A stretch of 64,000 bases of DNA from the NCBI GenBank assembly GCA_037893245.1, contig JBAIAA010001137.1, forward strand, positions 186,001-250,000, read 5' to 3'. Shown in pieces: positions 12,600-25,300 of the stretch. The stretch comes from Crossaster papposus. Taxonomy: Eukaryota; Echinodermata; Asteroidea; Velatida; Solasteridae. Below the pieces are notes generated by a model. The model worked only from the letters and a program-made list of their open reading frames with translations. It was not told the origin of the DNA and did no database searches. How positions within the stretch are numbered: the first letter of the stretch is position 1; the number at the start of each line of letters is the position of its first letter. The position numbers and the translations under genes were made by a program.

Positions 12600-12626
12600 G
12601 TGTATATCCACGTGTCTGATATACAC
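12600..12626. repeat. Perfect 9-bp inverted repeat around the CACGTG block
   Basis: GTGTATATC at 12600-12608 is the exact reverse complement of GATATACAC at 12618-12626, with a 9-base spacer, CACGTGTCT, that contains the E-box hexamer. It arises where an AGATAGTG monomer precedes a CTGATATACAC-type 75-mer. The same structure is at 17320-17346, 29672-29698, 32126-32152 and 38415-38441. The commoner GAGTATATC neighbour gives a 7-bp version (GTATATC/GATATAC) at many other places. Confidence 0.85.
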
Positions 12627-13993
12627 CTCACTCAACCTGCTCAGAAGGAACAGCAGAGGTAGAAGACAGAGATAGAGTATATCCACGTGTCTCACTCAGC
12701 CTGCTCAGAAGGAACAGCAGAGATAGGAGACAGAGATAGAGTATATCCACGTGTCTGATCTACACCTCACTCAGACTGCTCAGAAGGAACAGCAGAGGTT
12801 GAAGACAGAGATAGAGCATATCCAAGTGTCTCACTCAGCCTGCTCAGAAGGAACAGCAGAGGTAGAAGACAGAGATAGAGTATATCCACGTGTCTCACTC
12901 AGCCTGCTCAGAAGGAACAGCAGAGGTAGAAGACAGAGATAGAGTATATCCACGTGTCTCACTCAGCCTGCTCAGAAGGAACAGCAGAGGTAGGAGACAG
13001 AGATAGAGTATATCCACGTGTCTGATCTACACCTCACTCAGACTGCTCAGAAGGAACAGCAGAGGTAGAAGACAGCGATAGAGCATATCCAAGTGTCTCA
13101 CTCAGCCTGCTCAGAAGGAACAGCAGAGGTAGAAGACAGAGATAGAGTATATCCACGTGTCTCGCTCAGCCTACTCAGCAGGAACAGCAGAGGTAGAAGA
13201 AACACGCAGTATATCCACGTGTCTCACTCAGCCTGCTCAGAAGGAACAGCAAAGGTAGAAGACAGAGATAGAGTATATCCACGTGTCTGATCTACACCTC
13301 ACTCAGCCTGCTCAGAAGGAACAGCAGAGGTAAAAGACAGAGATAGAGTATATCCACGTGTCTCACTCAGCCTGCTCAGAAGGAACAGCAGAGGTAGGAG
13401 ACAGAGATAGAGTATATCCACGTGTCTGATCTACACCTCACTCAGACTGCTCAGAAGGAACAGCAGAGGTAGAAGACAGAGATAGAGCATATCCACGTGT
13501 CTGATCTACACCTCACTCAGCCTGCTCAGAAGGAACAGCAGAGGTAGAAGACAGAGATAGAGTATATCCACGTGTCTGATCTACACCTCACTCAGCCTGA
13601 TCAGAAGGAACAGCAGATGTAGAAGACAGAGATAGAGTATATCCACGTGTCTAATCTACACCTCACTCAGCCTGCTTAGAAGGAACAGCAGAGGTAGAAG
13701 ACAGATATAGAGTATATCCACGTGTCTTTCTCAGCCTGCTCAGAGGGAACATCAGAGGTAGAAGACAGAGATAAAGTATATCCACGTGTCTGATCTACAC
13801 CTCATTCAGCCTGCTCAGAAGGAACAGCAGAGGTAGAAGACAGAGATAGAGTATATCCACGTGTCTCACTCAGCCTGCTCAGAAGGAACAGCAGAGGTTC
13901 AAGACAGAGATAGAGTATATCCACGTGTCTCACTCAGCCTGCTCAGAAGGAACAGCAGAGGTAGAAGACAGAGATAGAGTATATCCACGTGTC

Positions 13994-14816
13994 TCACTCA
14001 GCCTGCTCAGAAGGAACAGCAGGGGTAGAAGGCAGAGATAGAGTATATCCACGTGTCTCACTCAGCCTGCTCAGAAGGAACAGCAGAGGTAGAAGACAGA
14101 GATAGAGTATATCCACGTGTCTGATATACACCTCACTCAACCTGCTCAGAAGGAACAGCAGAGGTAGAAGACAGAGATAGAGTATATCCACGTGTCTCAC
14201 TCAGCCTGCTCAGAAGGAACAGCAGAGATAGGAGACAGAGATAGAGTATATCCACGTGTCTGATCTACACCTCACTCAGACTGCTCAGAAGGAACAGCAG
14301 AGGTTGAAGACAGAGATAGAGCATATCCAAGTGTCTCACTCAGCCTGCTCAGAAGGAACAGCAGAGGTACAAGACAGAGATAGAGTATATCCACGTGTCT
14401 GATCTACACCTCACTCAGCCTGATCAGAAGGAACAGCAGATGTAGAAGACAGAGATAGAGTATATCCACGTGTCTAATCTACACCTCACTCAGCCTGCTT
14501 AGAAGGAACAGCAGAGGTAGAAGACAGATATAGAGTATATCCACGTGTCTCTCTCAGCCTGCTCAGAGGGAACATCAGAGGTAGAAGACAGAGATAAAGT
14601 ATATCCACGTGTCTGATCTACACCTCACTCAGCCTGCTCAGAAGGAACAGCAGAGGTAGAAGACAGAGATAGAGTATATCCACGTGTCTCACTCAGCCTG
14701 CTCAGAAGGAACAGCAGAGGTACAAGACAGAGATAGAGTATATCCACGTGTCTCACTCAGCCTGCTCAGAAGGAACAGCAGAGGTAGAAGACAGAGATAG
14801 AGTATATCCACGTGTC
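13994..14816. repeat. 823-bp higher-order unit (12 monomers)
   Basis: Seven 64-bp and five 75-bp monomers account for the length exactly (448 + 375). I located the five 75-mers by their GTCTGAT or GTCTAAT starts near 14122, 14260, 14397, 14473 and 14612. Other copies start at 16386, 33520, 37481, 39809 and 42201. It lacks the 62-bp monomer found in the longer unit, so the two alternating units are different arrangements and not simply length variants of each other. Confidence 0.9.
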
Positions 14817-16385
14817 TCACTCAGCCTGCTCAGAAGGAACAGCAGGGGTAGAAGGCAGAGATAGAGTATATCCCCGTGTCTCACTCAGCCTGCTCAGAAG
14901 GAACAGCAGAGGTAGAAGACAGAGATAGAGTATATCCACGTGTCTGATATACACCTCACTCAACCTGCTCAGAAGGAACAGCAGAGGTAGAAGACAGAGA
15001 TAGAGTATATCCACGTGTCTCACTCAGCCTGCTCAGAAGGAACAGCAGAGATAGGAGACAGAGATAGAGTATATCCACGTGTCTGATCTACACCTCACTC
15101 AGACTGCTCAGAAGGAACAGCAGAGGTTGAAGACAGAGATAGAGCATATCCAAGTGTCTCACTCAGCCTGCTCAGAAGGAACAGCAGAGGTAGAAGACAG
15201 AGATAGAGTATATCCACGTGTCTCACTCAGCCTGCTCAGAAGGAACAGCAGAGGTAGAAGACAGAGATAGAGTATATCCACGTGTCTCACTCAGCCTGCT
15301 TAGAAGGAACAGCAGAGGTAGAAGACAGAGATAGAGTATATCCACGTGTCTCACTCAGCCTGCTCAGAAGGAACAGCAGAGGTAGGAGACAGAGATAGAG
15401 TATATCCACGTGTCTGATCTACACCTCACTCAGACTGCTCAGAAGGAACAGCAGAGGTAGAAGACAGCGATAGAGCATATCCAAGTGTCTCACTCAGCCT
15501 GCTCAGAAGGAACAGCAGAGGTAGAAGACAGAGATAGAGTATATCCACGTGTCTCGCTCAGCCTACTCAGCAGGAACAGCAGAGGTAGAAGAAACACGCA
15601 GTATATCCACGTGTCTCACTCAGCCTGCTCAGAAGGAACAGCAAAGGTAGAAGACAGAGATAGAGTATATCCACGTGTCTGATCTACACCTCACTCAGCC
15701 TGCTCAGAAGGAACAGCAGAGGTAGAAGACAGAGATAGAGTATATCCACGTGTCTCACTCAGCCTGCTCAGAAGGAACAGCAGAGGTAGGAGACAGAGAT
15801 AGAGTATATCCACGTGTCTGATCTACACCTCACTCAGACTGCTCAGAAGGAACAGCAGAGGTAGAAGACAGAGATAGAGCATATCCACGTGTCTGATCTA
15901 CACCTCACTCAGCCTGCTCAGAAGGAACAGCAGAGGTAGAAGACAGAGATAGAGTATATCCACGTGTCTGATCTACACCTCACTCAGCCTGATCAGAAGG
16001 AACAGCAGATGTAGAAGACAGAGATAGAGTATATCCACGTGTCTAATCTACACCTCACTCAGCCTGCTTAGAAGGAACAGCAGAGGTAGAAGACAGATAT
16101 AGAGTATATCCACGTGTCTCTCTCAGCCTGCTCAGAGGGAACATCAGAGGTAGAAGACAGAGATAAAGTATATCCACGTGTCTGATCTACACCTCATTCA
16201 GCCTGCTCAGAAGGAACAGCAGAGGTAGAAGACAGAGATAGAGTATATCCACGTGTCTCACTCAGCCTGCTCAGAAGGAACAGCAGAGGTACAAGACAGA
16301 GATAGAGTATATCCACGTGTCTCACTCAGCCTGCTCAGAAGGAACAGCAGAGGTAGAAGACAGAGATAGAGTATATCCACGTGTC
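14817..16385. repeat. 1569-bp higher-order unit (23 monomers)
   Basis: Thirteen 64-mers, nine 75-mers and one 62-mer give exactly 1569 bp. The nine 75-mers are seen near 14941, 15081, 15413, 15679, 15827, 15893, 15968, 16041 and 16181, and the 62-mer marker is near 15589. Other copies start at 34343, 35912 and 40632. Units at 12489, 32015 and 38304 are 1505 bp long and lack one 64-mer. Units at 34343 and 35912 are adjacent, so this stretch has an extra copy relative to 12.5-17.2 kb. Confidence 0.9.
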
Positions 16386-19300
16386 TCACTCAGCCTGCTC
16401 AGAAGGAACAGCAGGGGTAGAAGGCAGAGATAGAGTATATCCACGTGTCTCACTCAGCCTGCTCAGAAGGAACAGCAGAGGTAGAAGACAGAGATAGAGT
16501 ATATCCACGTGTCTGATATACACCTCACTCAACCTGCTCAGAAGGAACAGCAGAGGTAGAAGACAGAGATAGAGTATATCCACGTGTCTCACTCAGCCTG
16601 CTCAGAAGGAACAGCAGAGATAGGAGACAGAGATAGAGTATATCCACGTGTCTGATCTACACCTCACTCAGACTGCTCAGAAGGAACAGCAGAGGTTGAA
16701 GACAGAGATAGAGCATATCCAAGTGTCTCACTCAGCCTGCTCAGAAGGAACAGCAGAGGTACAAGACAGAGATAGAGTATATCCACGTGTCTGATCTACA
16801 CCTCACTCAGCCTGATCAGAAGGAACAGCAGATGTAGAAGACAGAGATAGAGTATATCCACGTGTCTAATCTACACCTCACTCAGCCTGCTTAGAAGGAA
16901 CAGCAGAGGTAGAAGACAGATATAGAATATATCCACGTGTCTCTCTCAGCCTGCTCAGAGGGAACATCAGAGGTAGAAGACAGAGATAAAGTATATCCAC
17001 GTGTCTGATCTACACCTCACTCAGCCTGCTCGGAAGGAACAGCAGAGGTAGAAGACAGAGATAGAGTATATCCACGTGTCTCACTCAGCCTGCTCAGAAG
17101 GAACAGCAGAGGTACAAGACAGAGATAGAGTATATCCACGTGTCTCACTCAGCCTGCTCAGAAGGAACAGCAGAGGTAGAAGACAGAGATAGAGTATATC
17201 CACGTGTCTCACTCAGCCTGCTCAGAAGGAACAGCAGGGGTAGAAGGCAGAGATAGAGTATATCCACGTGTCTCACTCAGCCTGCTCAGAAGGAACAGCA
17301 GAGGTAGAAGACAGAGATAGTGTATATCCACGTGTCTGATATACACCTCACTCAACCTGCTCAGAAGGAACAGCAGAGGTAGAAGACAGAGATAGAGTAT
17401 ATCCACGTGTCTCACTCAGCCTGCTCAGAAGGAACAGCAGAGATAGGAGACAGAGATAGAGTATATCCACGTGTCTGATCTACACCTCACTCAGACTGCT
17501 CAGAAGGAACAGCAGAGGTTGAAGACAGAGATAGAGCATATCCAAGTGTCTCACTCAGCCTGCTCAGAAGGAACAGCAGAGGTAGAAGACAGAGATAGAG
17601 TATATCCACGTGTCTCACTCAGCCTGCTCAGAAGGAACAACAGAGGTAGACGACAGAGATAGAGTATATCCACGTGTCTCACTCAGCCTGCTCAGAAGGA
17701 ACAGCAGAGGTAGAAGACAGAGATAGAGTATATCCACGTGTCTCACTCAGCCTGCTCAGAAGGAACAGCAGAGGTACAAGACAGAGATAGAGTATATCCA
17801 CGTGTCTCACTCAGCCTGCTCAAAAGGAACAGCAGAGGTAGAAGACAGAGATAGAGTATATCCACGTGTCTCACTCAGCCTGCTCAGAAGGAACAGCAGA
17901 GGTAGGAGACAGAGATAGAGTATATCCACGTGTCTGATCTACACCTCACTCAGACTGCTCAGAAGGAACAGCAGAGGTAGAAGACAGCGATAGAGCATAT
18001 CCAAGTGTCTCACTCAGCCTGCTCAGAAGGAACAGCAGAGGTACAATACAGAGATAGAGTATATCCACGTGTCTCACTCAGCCTGCTCAAAAGGAACAGC
18101 AGAGGTAGAAGACAGAGATAGAGTATATCCACGTGTCTCACTCAGCCTGCTCAGAAGGAACAGCAGAGGTAGAAGACAGAGATAGAGTATATCCACGTGT
18201 CTCGCTCAGCCTACTCAGAAGGAACAGCAGACGTAGAAGACAGAGATAAAGTATATGCACGTGTCTGATCTACACCTCACTCAGCCTGCTCAGAAGGAAC
18301 AGCAGAGGTAGAAGACAGAGATAGAGTATATCCACGTGTCTCACTCAGCCTGCTCAGAAGGAACAGCAGATGTAGAAGACAGAGATAGAGTATATCCACG
18401 TGTCTCGCTCAGCCTGCTCAGAAGGAACAGCAGAGGTAGAAGACAGAGATAAAGTATATCCACGTGTCTGATCTACACCTCCCTCAGCCTGCTCAGAAGG
18501 AACAGCAGAGGTAGAAGACAGAGATAGAGTATATCCACGTGTCTCACTCAGCCTGCTCAGAGGGAACAGCAGAGGTAGAAGACAGAGATAAAGTATATCC
18601 ACGTGTCTGATCTACACCTCACTCAGCCTGCTCAGAAGGAACAGCAGAGGTAGAAGACAGAGAAAGAGTATATCCACGTGTCTCACTCAGCCTGCTCAGA
18701 AGGAACAGCAGAGGTAGAAAACAGAGATAGAGTATATCCACGTGTCTCACTCAGCCTGCTCATAGGGAACAGCAGAGGTAGAAGACAGAGATATAGTATA
18801 TCCACGTGTCTCGCTCAGCCTGCTCAGAAGGAACAGCAGAGGTAGAAGACAGAGATAAAGTATATCCACGTGTCTGATCTACACCTCACTCAGCCTGCTC
18901 AGAAGGAACAGCAGAGGTAGGAGACAGAGATAGAGTATATCCACGTGACTGATCTACACCTCACTCAGACTGCTCAGAAGGAACAGCAGAGGTTGAAGAC
19001 AGAGATAGGGCATATCCAAGTGTCTCACTCAGCCTGCTCAGAAGGAACAGCAGAGGTAGAAGACAGAGATAGAGTATATCCACGTGTCTCGCTCAGCCTG
19101 CTCAGAAGGAACAGCAGAGGTAGAAGACTGAGATAAAGTATATTCACGTGTCTGATCTACACCTCACTCAGCCTGCTCAGAAGGAACAGCAGAGGTAGAA
19201 GACAGAGATAGAGTATATCCACGTGTCTCAATCAGCCTGCTCAGAAGGAACAGCAGATGTAGAAGACAGAGATAGAGTATATCCACGTGTCTAATCTACA

Positions 19301-22300
19301 CCCCACTCAGCCTGCTCAGAAGGAACAGCAGAGGTAGAAGACAGAGATAAAGTATATCCACGTGTCTGATCTACACCTCACTCAGCCTGCTCAGAAGGAA
19401 CAGCAGAGGTAGAAGACAGAGATAGAGTATATCCACGTGTCTCACTCAGCCTGCTCAGAAGGAACAGCAGAGGTAGGAGACAAAGATAGAGTATATCCAC
19501 GTGTCTGATCTACACCTCACTCAGACTGCTCAGAAGGAACAGCAGAGGTAGAAGACAGCGATAGAGCATATCCAAGTGTCTCACTCAGCCTGCTCAGAAG
19601 GAACAGCAGAGGTAGAAGACAGAGATAGAGTATATCCACGTGTCTCGCTCAGCCTGCTCAGAAGGAACAGCAGAGGTAGAAGACAGAGATAAAGTATATT
19701 CACGTGTCTGATCTACACCTCACTCAGCCTGCTCAGAAGGAACAGCAGAGGTAGAAGACAGAGATAGAGTATATCCACGTGTCTGATCTACACCTCACTC
19801 AGACTGCTCAGAAGGAACAGCAGAGGTTGAGGACAGAGATAGGGCATATCCAAGTGTCTCACTCAGCCTGCTCAGAAGGAACAGCAGAGGTAGAAGACAG
19901 AGATAGAGTATATCCACGTGTCTCGCTCAGCCTGCTCAGAAGGAACAGCAGAGGTACAAGACAGAGATAGAGTATATCCACGTGTCTCACTCAGCCTGCT
20001 CAGAAGGAACAGCAGAGGTAGAAGACAGAGATAGAGTATATCCACGTGTCTCACTCAGCCTGCTCAGAAGGAACAGCAGAGGTAGGAGACAGAGATAGAG
20101 TATATCCACGTGTCTGATCTACACCTCACTCAGACTGCTCAGAAGGAACAGCAGAGGTAGAAGACAGCGATAGAGCATATCCAAGTGTCTCACTCAGCCT
20201 GCTCAGAAGGAACAGCAGAGGTAGAAGACAGAGATAGAGTATATCCACGTGTCTCGCTCAGCCTACTCAGAAGGAACAGCAGAGGTAGAAGACAGAGATA
20301 AAGTATATTCACGTGTCTGATCTACACCTCACTCAGCCTGCTCAGAAGGAACAGCAGAGGTAGAAGACAGAGATAGAGTATATCCACGTGTCTCACTCAG
20401 CCTGCTCAGAAGGAACAGCAGATGTAGAAGACAGAGATAGAGTATATCCACGTGTCTCGCTCAGCCTGCTCAGAAGGAACAGCAGAGGTAGAAGACAGAG
20501 ATAAAGTATATCCACGTGTCTGATCTACACCTCACTCAGCCTGCTCAGAAGGAACAGCAGAGGTAGAAGACAGAGATAGAGTATATCCACGTGTCTCACT
20601 CAGCCTGCTCAGAGGGAACAGCAGAGGTAGAAGACAGAGATAGAGTATATCCACGTGTCTCGCTCAGCCTGCTCAGAAGGAACAGCAGAGGTAGAAGACA
20701 GAGATAGAGTATATCCACGTGTCTCAATCAGCCTGCTCAGAAGGAACAGCAGATGTAGAAGACAGAGATAGAGTATATCCACGTGTCTAATCTACACCCC
20801 ACTCAGCCTGCTCAGAAGGAACAGCAGAGGTAGAAGACAGAGATAAAGTATATCCACGTGTCTGATCTACACCTCACTCAGCCTGCTCAGAAGGAACAGC
20901 AGAGGTAGAAGACAGAGATAGAGTATATCCACGTGTCTGATCTACACCTCACTCAGCCTGCTCAGAAGGAACAGCAGAGGGAGAAGACGGAGATAGGGTA
21001 TATCCACGTGTCTCGCTCAGCCTGCTCAGAAGGAACAGCAGAGGTAGAAGACAGAGATAGAGTATATCCACGTGTCTCACTCAGCCTGCTCAGAAGGAAC
21101 AGCAGGGGTAGAAGGCAGAGATAGAGTATATCCACGTGTCTCACTCAGCCCGCTCAGAAGGAACAGCAGAGGTAGAAGACAGAGATAGAGTATATCCACG
21201 TGTCTGATATACACCTCACTCAACCTGCTCAGAAGGAACAGCAGAGGTAGAAGACAGAGATAGAGTATATCCACGTGTCTCACTCAGCCTGCTCAGAAGG
21301 AACAGCAGAGATAGGAGACAGAGATAGAGTATATCCACGTGTCTGATCTACACCTCACTCAGACTGCTCAGAAGGAACAGCAGAGGTTGAAGACAGAGAT
21401 AGAGCATATCCAAGTGTCTCACTCAGCCTGCTCAGAAGGAACAGCAGAGGTAGAAGACAGAGATAGAGTATATCCACGTGTCTCACTCAGCCTGCTCAGA
21501 AGGAACAGCAGAGGTAGAAGACAGAGATAGAGTATATCCACGTGTCTCACTCAGCCTGCTCAGAAGGAACAGCAGAGATAGAAGACAGAGATAGAGTATA
21601 TCCACGTGTCTCACTCAGCCTGCTCAGAAGGAACAGCAGAGGTAGAAGACTGAGATAAAGTATATTCACGTGTCTGATCTACACCTCACTCAGCCTGCTC
21701 AGAAGGAACAGCAGAGGTAGAAGACAGAGATAGAGTATATCCATGTGTCTCAATCAGCCTGCTCAGAAGGAACAGCAGATGTAGAAGACAGAGATAGAGT
21801 ATATCCACGTGTCTAATCTACACCCCACTCAGCCTGCTCAGAAGGAACAGCAGAGGTAGAAGACAGAGATAAAGTATATCCACGTGTCTGATCTACACCT
21901 CACTCAGCCTGCTCAGAAGGAACAGCAGAGGTAGAAGACAGAGATAGAGTATATCCACGTGTCTCACTCAGCCTGCTCAGAAGGAACAGCAGAGGTAGGA
22001 GACAAAGATAGAGTATATCCACGTGTCTGATCTACACCTCACTCAGACTGCTCAGAAGGAACAGCAGAGGTAGAAGACAGCGATAGAGCATATCCAAGTG
22101 TCTCACTCAGCCTGCTCAGAAGGAACAGCAGAGGTAGAAGACAGAGATAGAGTATATCCACGTGTCTCGCTCAGCCTGCTCAGAAGGAACAGCAGAGGTA
22201 GAAGACAGAGATAAAGTATATTCACGTGTCTGATCTACACCTCACTCAGCCTGCTCAGAAGGAACAGCAGAGGTAGAAGACAGAGATAGAGTATATCCAC

Positions 22301-25300
22301 GTGTCTGATCCACACCTCACTCAGACTGCTCAGAAGGAACAGCAGAGGTTGAAGACAGAGATAGGGCATATCCAAGTGTCTCACTCAGCCTGCTCAGAAG
22401 GAACAGCAGAGGTAGAAGACAGAGATAGAGTATATCCACGTGTCTCGCTCAGCCTGCTCAGAAGGAACAGCAGAGGTACAAGACAGAGATAGAGTATATC
22501 CACGTGTCTCACTCAGCCTGCTCAGAAGGAACAGCAGAGGTAGGAGACAGAGATAGAGTATATCCACGTGTCTGATCTACACCTCACTCAGACTGCTCAG
22601 AAGGAACAGCAGAGGTAGAAGACAGCGATAGAGCATATCCAAGTGTCTCACTCAGCCTGCTCAGAAGGAACAGCAGAGGTAGAAGACAGAGATAGAGTAT
22701 ATCCACGTGTCTCGCTCAGCCTACTCAGAAGGAACAGCAGAGGTAGAAGACAGAGATAAAGTATATTCACGTGTCTGATCTACACCTCACTCAGCCTGCT
22801 CAGAAGGAACAGCAGAGGTAGAAGACAGAGATAGAGTATATCCACGTGTCTCACTCAGCCTGCTCAGAAGGAACAGCAGATGTAGAAGACAGAGATAGAG
22901 TATATCCACGTGTCTCGCTCAGCCTGCTCAGAAGGAACAGCAGAGGTAGAAGACAGAGATAAAGTATATCCACGTGTCTGATCTACACCTCACTCAGCCT
23001 GCTCAGAAGGAACAGCAGAGGTAGAAGACAGAGATAGAGTATATCCACGTGTCTCACTCAGCCTGCTCAGAGGGAACAGCAGAGGTAGAAGACAGAGATA
23101 GAGTATATCCACGTGTCTCGCTCAGCCTGCTCAGAAGGAACAGCAGAGGTAGAAGACAGAGATAGAGTATATCCACGTGTCTCAATCAGCCTGCTCAGAA
23201 GGAACAGCAGATGTAGAAGACAGAGATAGAGTATATCCACGTGTCTAATCTACACCCCACTCAGCCTGCTCAGAAGGAACAGCAGAGGTAGAAGACAGAG
23301 ATAAAGTATATCCACGTGTCTGATCTACACCTCACTCAGCCTGCTCAGAAGGAACAGCAGAGGTAGAAGACAGAGATAGAGTATATCCACGTGTCTGATC
23401 TACACCTCACTCAGCCTGCTCAGAAGGAACAGCAGAGGGAGAAGACGGAGATAGGGTATATCCACGTGTCTCGCTCAGCCTGCTCAGAAGGAACAGCAGA
23501 GGTAGGAGACAGAGATAGAGTATATCCACGTGTCTGATCTACACCTCACTCAGACTGCTCAGAAGGAACAGCAGAGGTAGAAGACAGCGATAGAGCATAT
23601 CCAAGTGTCTCACTCAGCCTGCTCAGAAGGAACAGCAGAGGTAGAAGACAGAGATAGAGTATATCCACGTGTCTCGCTCAGCCTACTCAGAAGGAACAGC
23701 AGAGGTAGAAGACAGAGATAAAGTATATTCACGTGTCTGATCTACACCTCACTCAGCCTGCTCAGAAGGAACAGCAGAGGTAGAAGACAGAGATAGAGTA
23801 TATCCACGTGTCTCACTCAGCCTGCTCAGAAGGAACAGCAGATGTAGAAGACAGAGATAGAGTATATCCACGTGTCTCGCTCAGCCTGCTCAGAAGGAAC
23901 AGCAGAGGTAGAAGACAGAGATAAAGTATATCCACGTGTCTGATCTACACCTCACTCAGCCTGCTCAGAAGGAACAGCAGAGGTAGAAGACAGAGATAGA
24001 GTATATCCACGTGTCTCACTCAGCCTGCTCAGAGGGAACAGCAGAGGTAGAAGACAGAGATAGAGTATATCCACGTGTCTCGCTCAGCCTGCTCAGAAGG
24101 AACAGCAGAGGTAGAAGACAGAGATAGAGTATATCCACGTGTCTCAATCAGCCTGCTCAGAAGGAACAGCAGATGTAGAAGACAGAGATAGAGTATATCC
24201 ACGTGTCTAATCTACACCCCACTCAGCCTGCTCAGAAGGAACAGCAGAGGTAGAAGACAGAGATAAAGTATATCCACGTGTCTGATCTACACCTCACTCA
24301 GCCTGCTCAGAAGGAACAGCAGAGGTAGAAGACAGAGATAGAGTATATCCACGTGTCTGATCTACACCTCACTCAGCCTGCTCAGAAGGAACAGCAGAGG
24401 GAGAAGACGGAGATAGGGTATATCCACGTGTCTCGCTCAGCCTGCTCAGAAGGAACAGCAGAGGTAGAAGACAGAGATAGAGTATATCCACGTGTCTCAC
24501 TCAGCCTGCTCAGAAGGAACAGCAGGGGTAGAAGGCAGAGATAGAGTATATCCACGTGTCTCACTCAGCCCGCTCAGAAGGAACAGCAGAGGTAGAAGAC
24601 AGAGATAGAGTATATCCACGTGTCTGATATACACCTCACTCAACCTGCTCAGAAGGAACAGCAGAGGTAGAAGACAGAGATAGAGTATATCCACGTGTCT
24701 CACTCAGCCTGCTCAGAAGGAACAGCAGAGATAGGAGACAGAGATAGAGTATATCCACGTGTCTGATCTACACCTCACTCAGACTGCTCAGAAGGAACAG
24801 CAGAGGTTGAAGACAGAGATAGAGCATATCCAAGTGTCTCACTCAGCCTGCTCAGAAGGAACAGCAGAGGTAGAAGACAGAGATAGAGTATATCCACGTG
24901 TCTCACTCAGCCTGCTCAGAAGGAACAGCAGAGGTAGAAGACAGAGATAGAGTATATCCACGTGTCTCACTCAGCCTGCTCAGAAGGAACAGCAGAGATA
25001 GAAGACAGAGATAGAGTATATCCACGTGTCTCACTCAGCCTGCTCAGAAGGAACAGCAGAGGTAGAAGACTGAGATAAAGTATATTCACGTGTCTGATCT
25101 ACACCTCACTCAGCCTGCTCAGAAGGAACAGCAGAGGTAGAAGACAGAGATAGAGTATATCCACGTGTCTCAATCAGCCTGCTCAGAAGGAACAGCAGAT
25201 GTAGAAGACAGAGATAGAGTATATCCACGTGTCTAATCTACACCCCACTCAGCCTGCTCAGAAGGAACAGCAGAGGTAGAAGACAGAGATAAAGTATATC

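Larger units (their letters stand above)
12489..17208. repeat. Satellite domain C, 4720-bp higher-order repeat
   Basis: The unit is marked by a monomer with CAGCAGGGGTAGAAGGCAG, which recurs at 12489, 13994, 14817, 16386 and 17209. The intervals are 1505, 823, 1569 and 823 bp, summing to 4720. The same series with the same intervals runs from 38304 to 43024, and an expanded form (1505, 823, 1569, 1569, 823) runs from 32015 to 38304. The 1505 and 1569 forms differ by one 64-bp monomer. This is a nested repeat: monomer, unit of 12-23 monomers, then a 4.7-kb block. Confidence 0.9.
474..17545. repeat. 17,072-bp segmental duplication, copy 1
   Basis: From about 474 up to about 13224, every diagnostic variant recurs exactly 17072 bp to the right (for example blocks at 1282, 1873, 2707, 3861, 7281, 8927, 9889 and 12489). 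Beyond that the match continues at offset 19526, then at 21095, because copy 2 gained extra DNA. By eye I found only a handful of substitutions, among them positions 9993, 11011, 11938 and 12736 against their partners. The start is placed where the two sequences begin to agree, and it is uncertain within 474-567. Confidence 0.9.
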
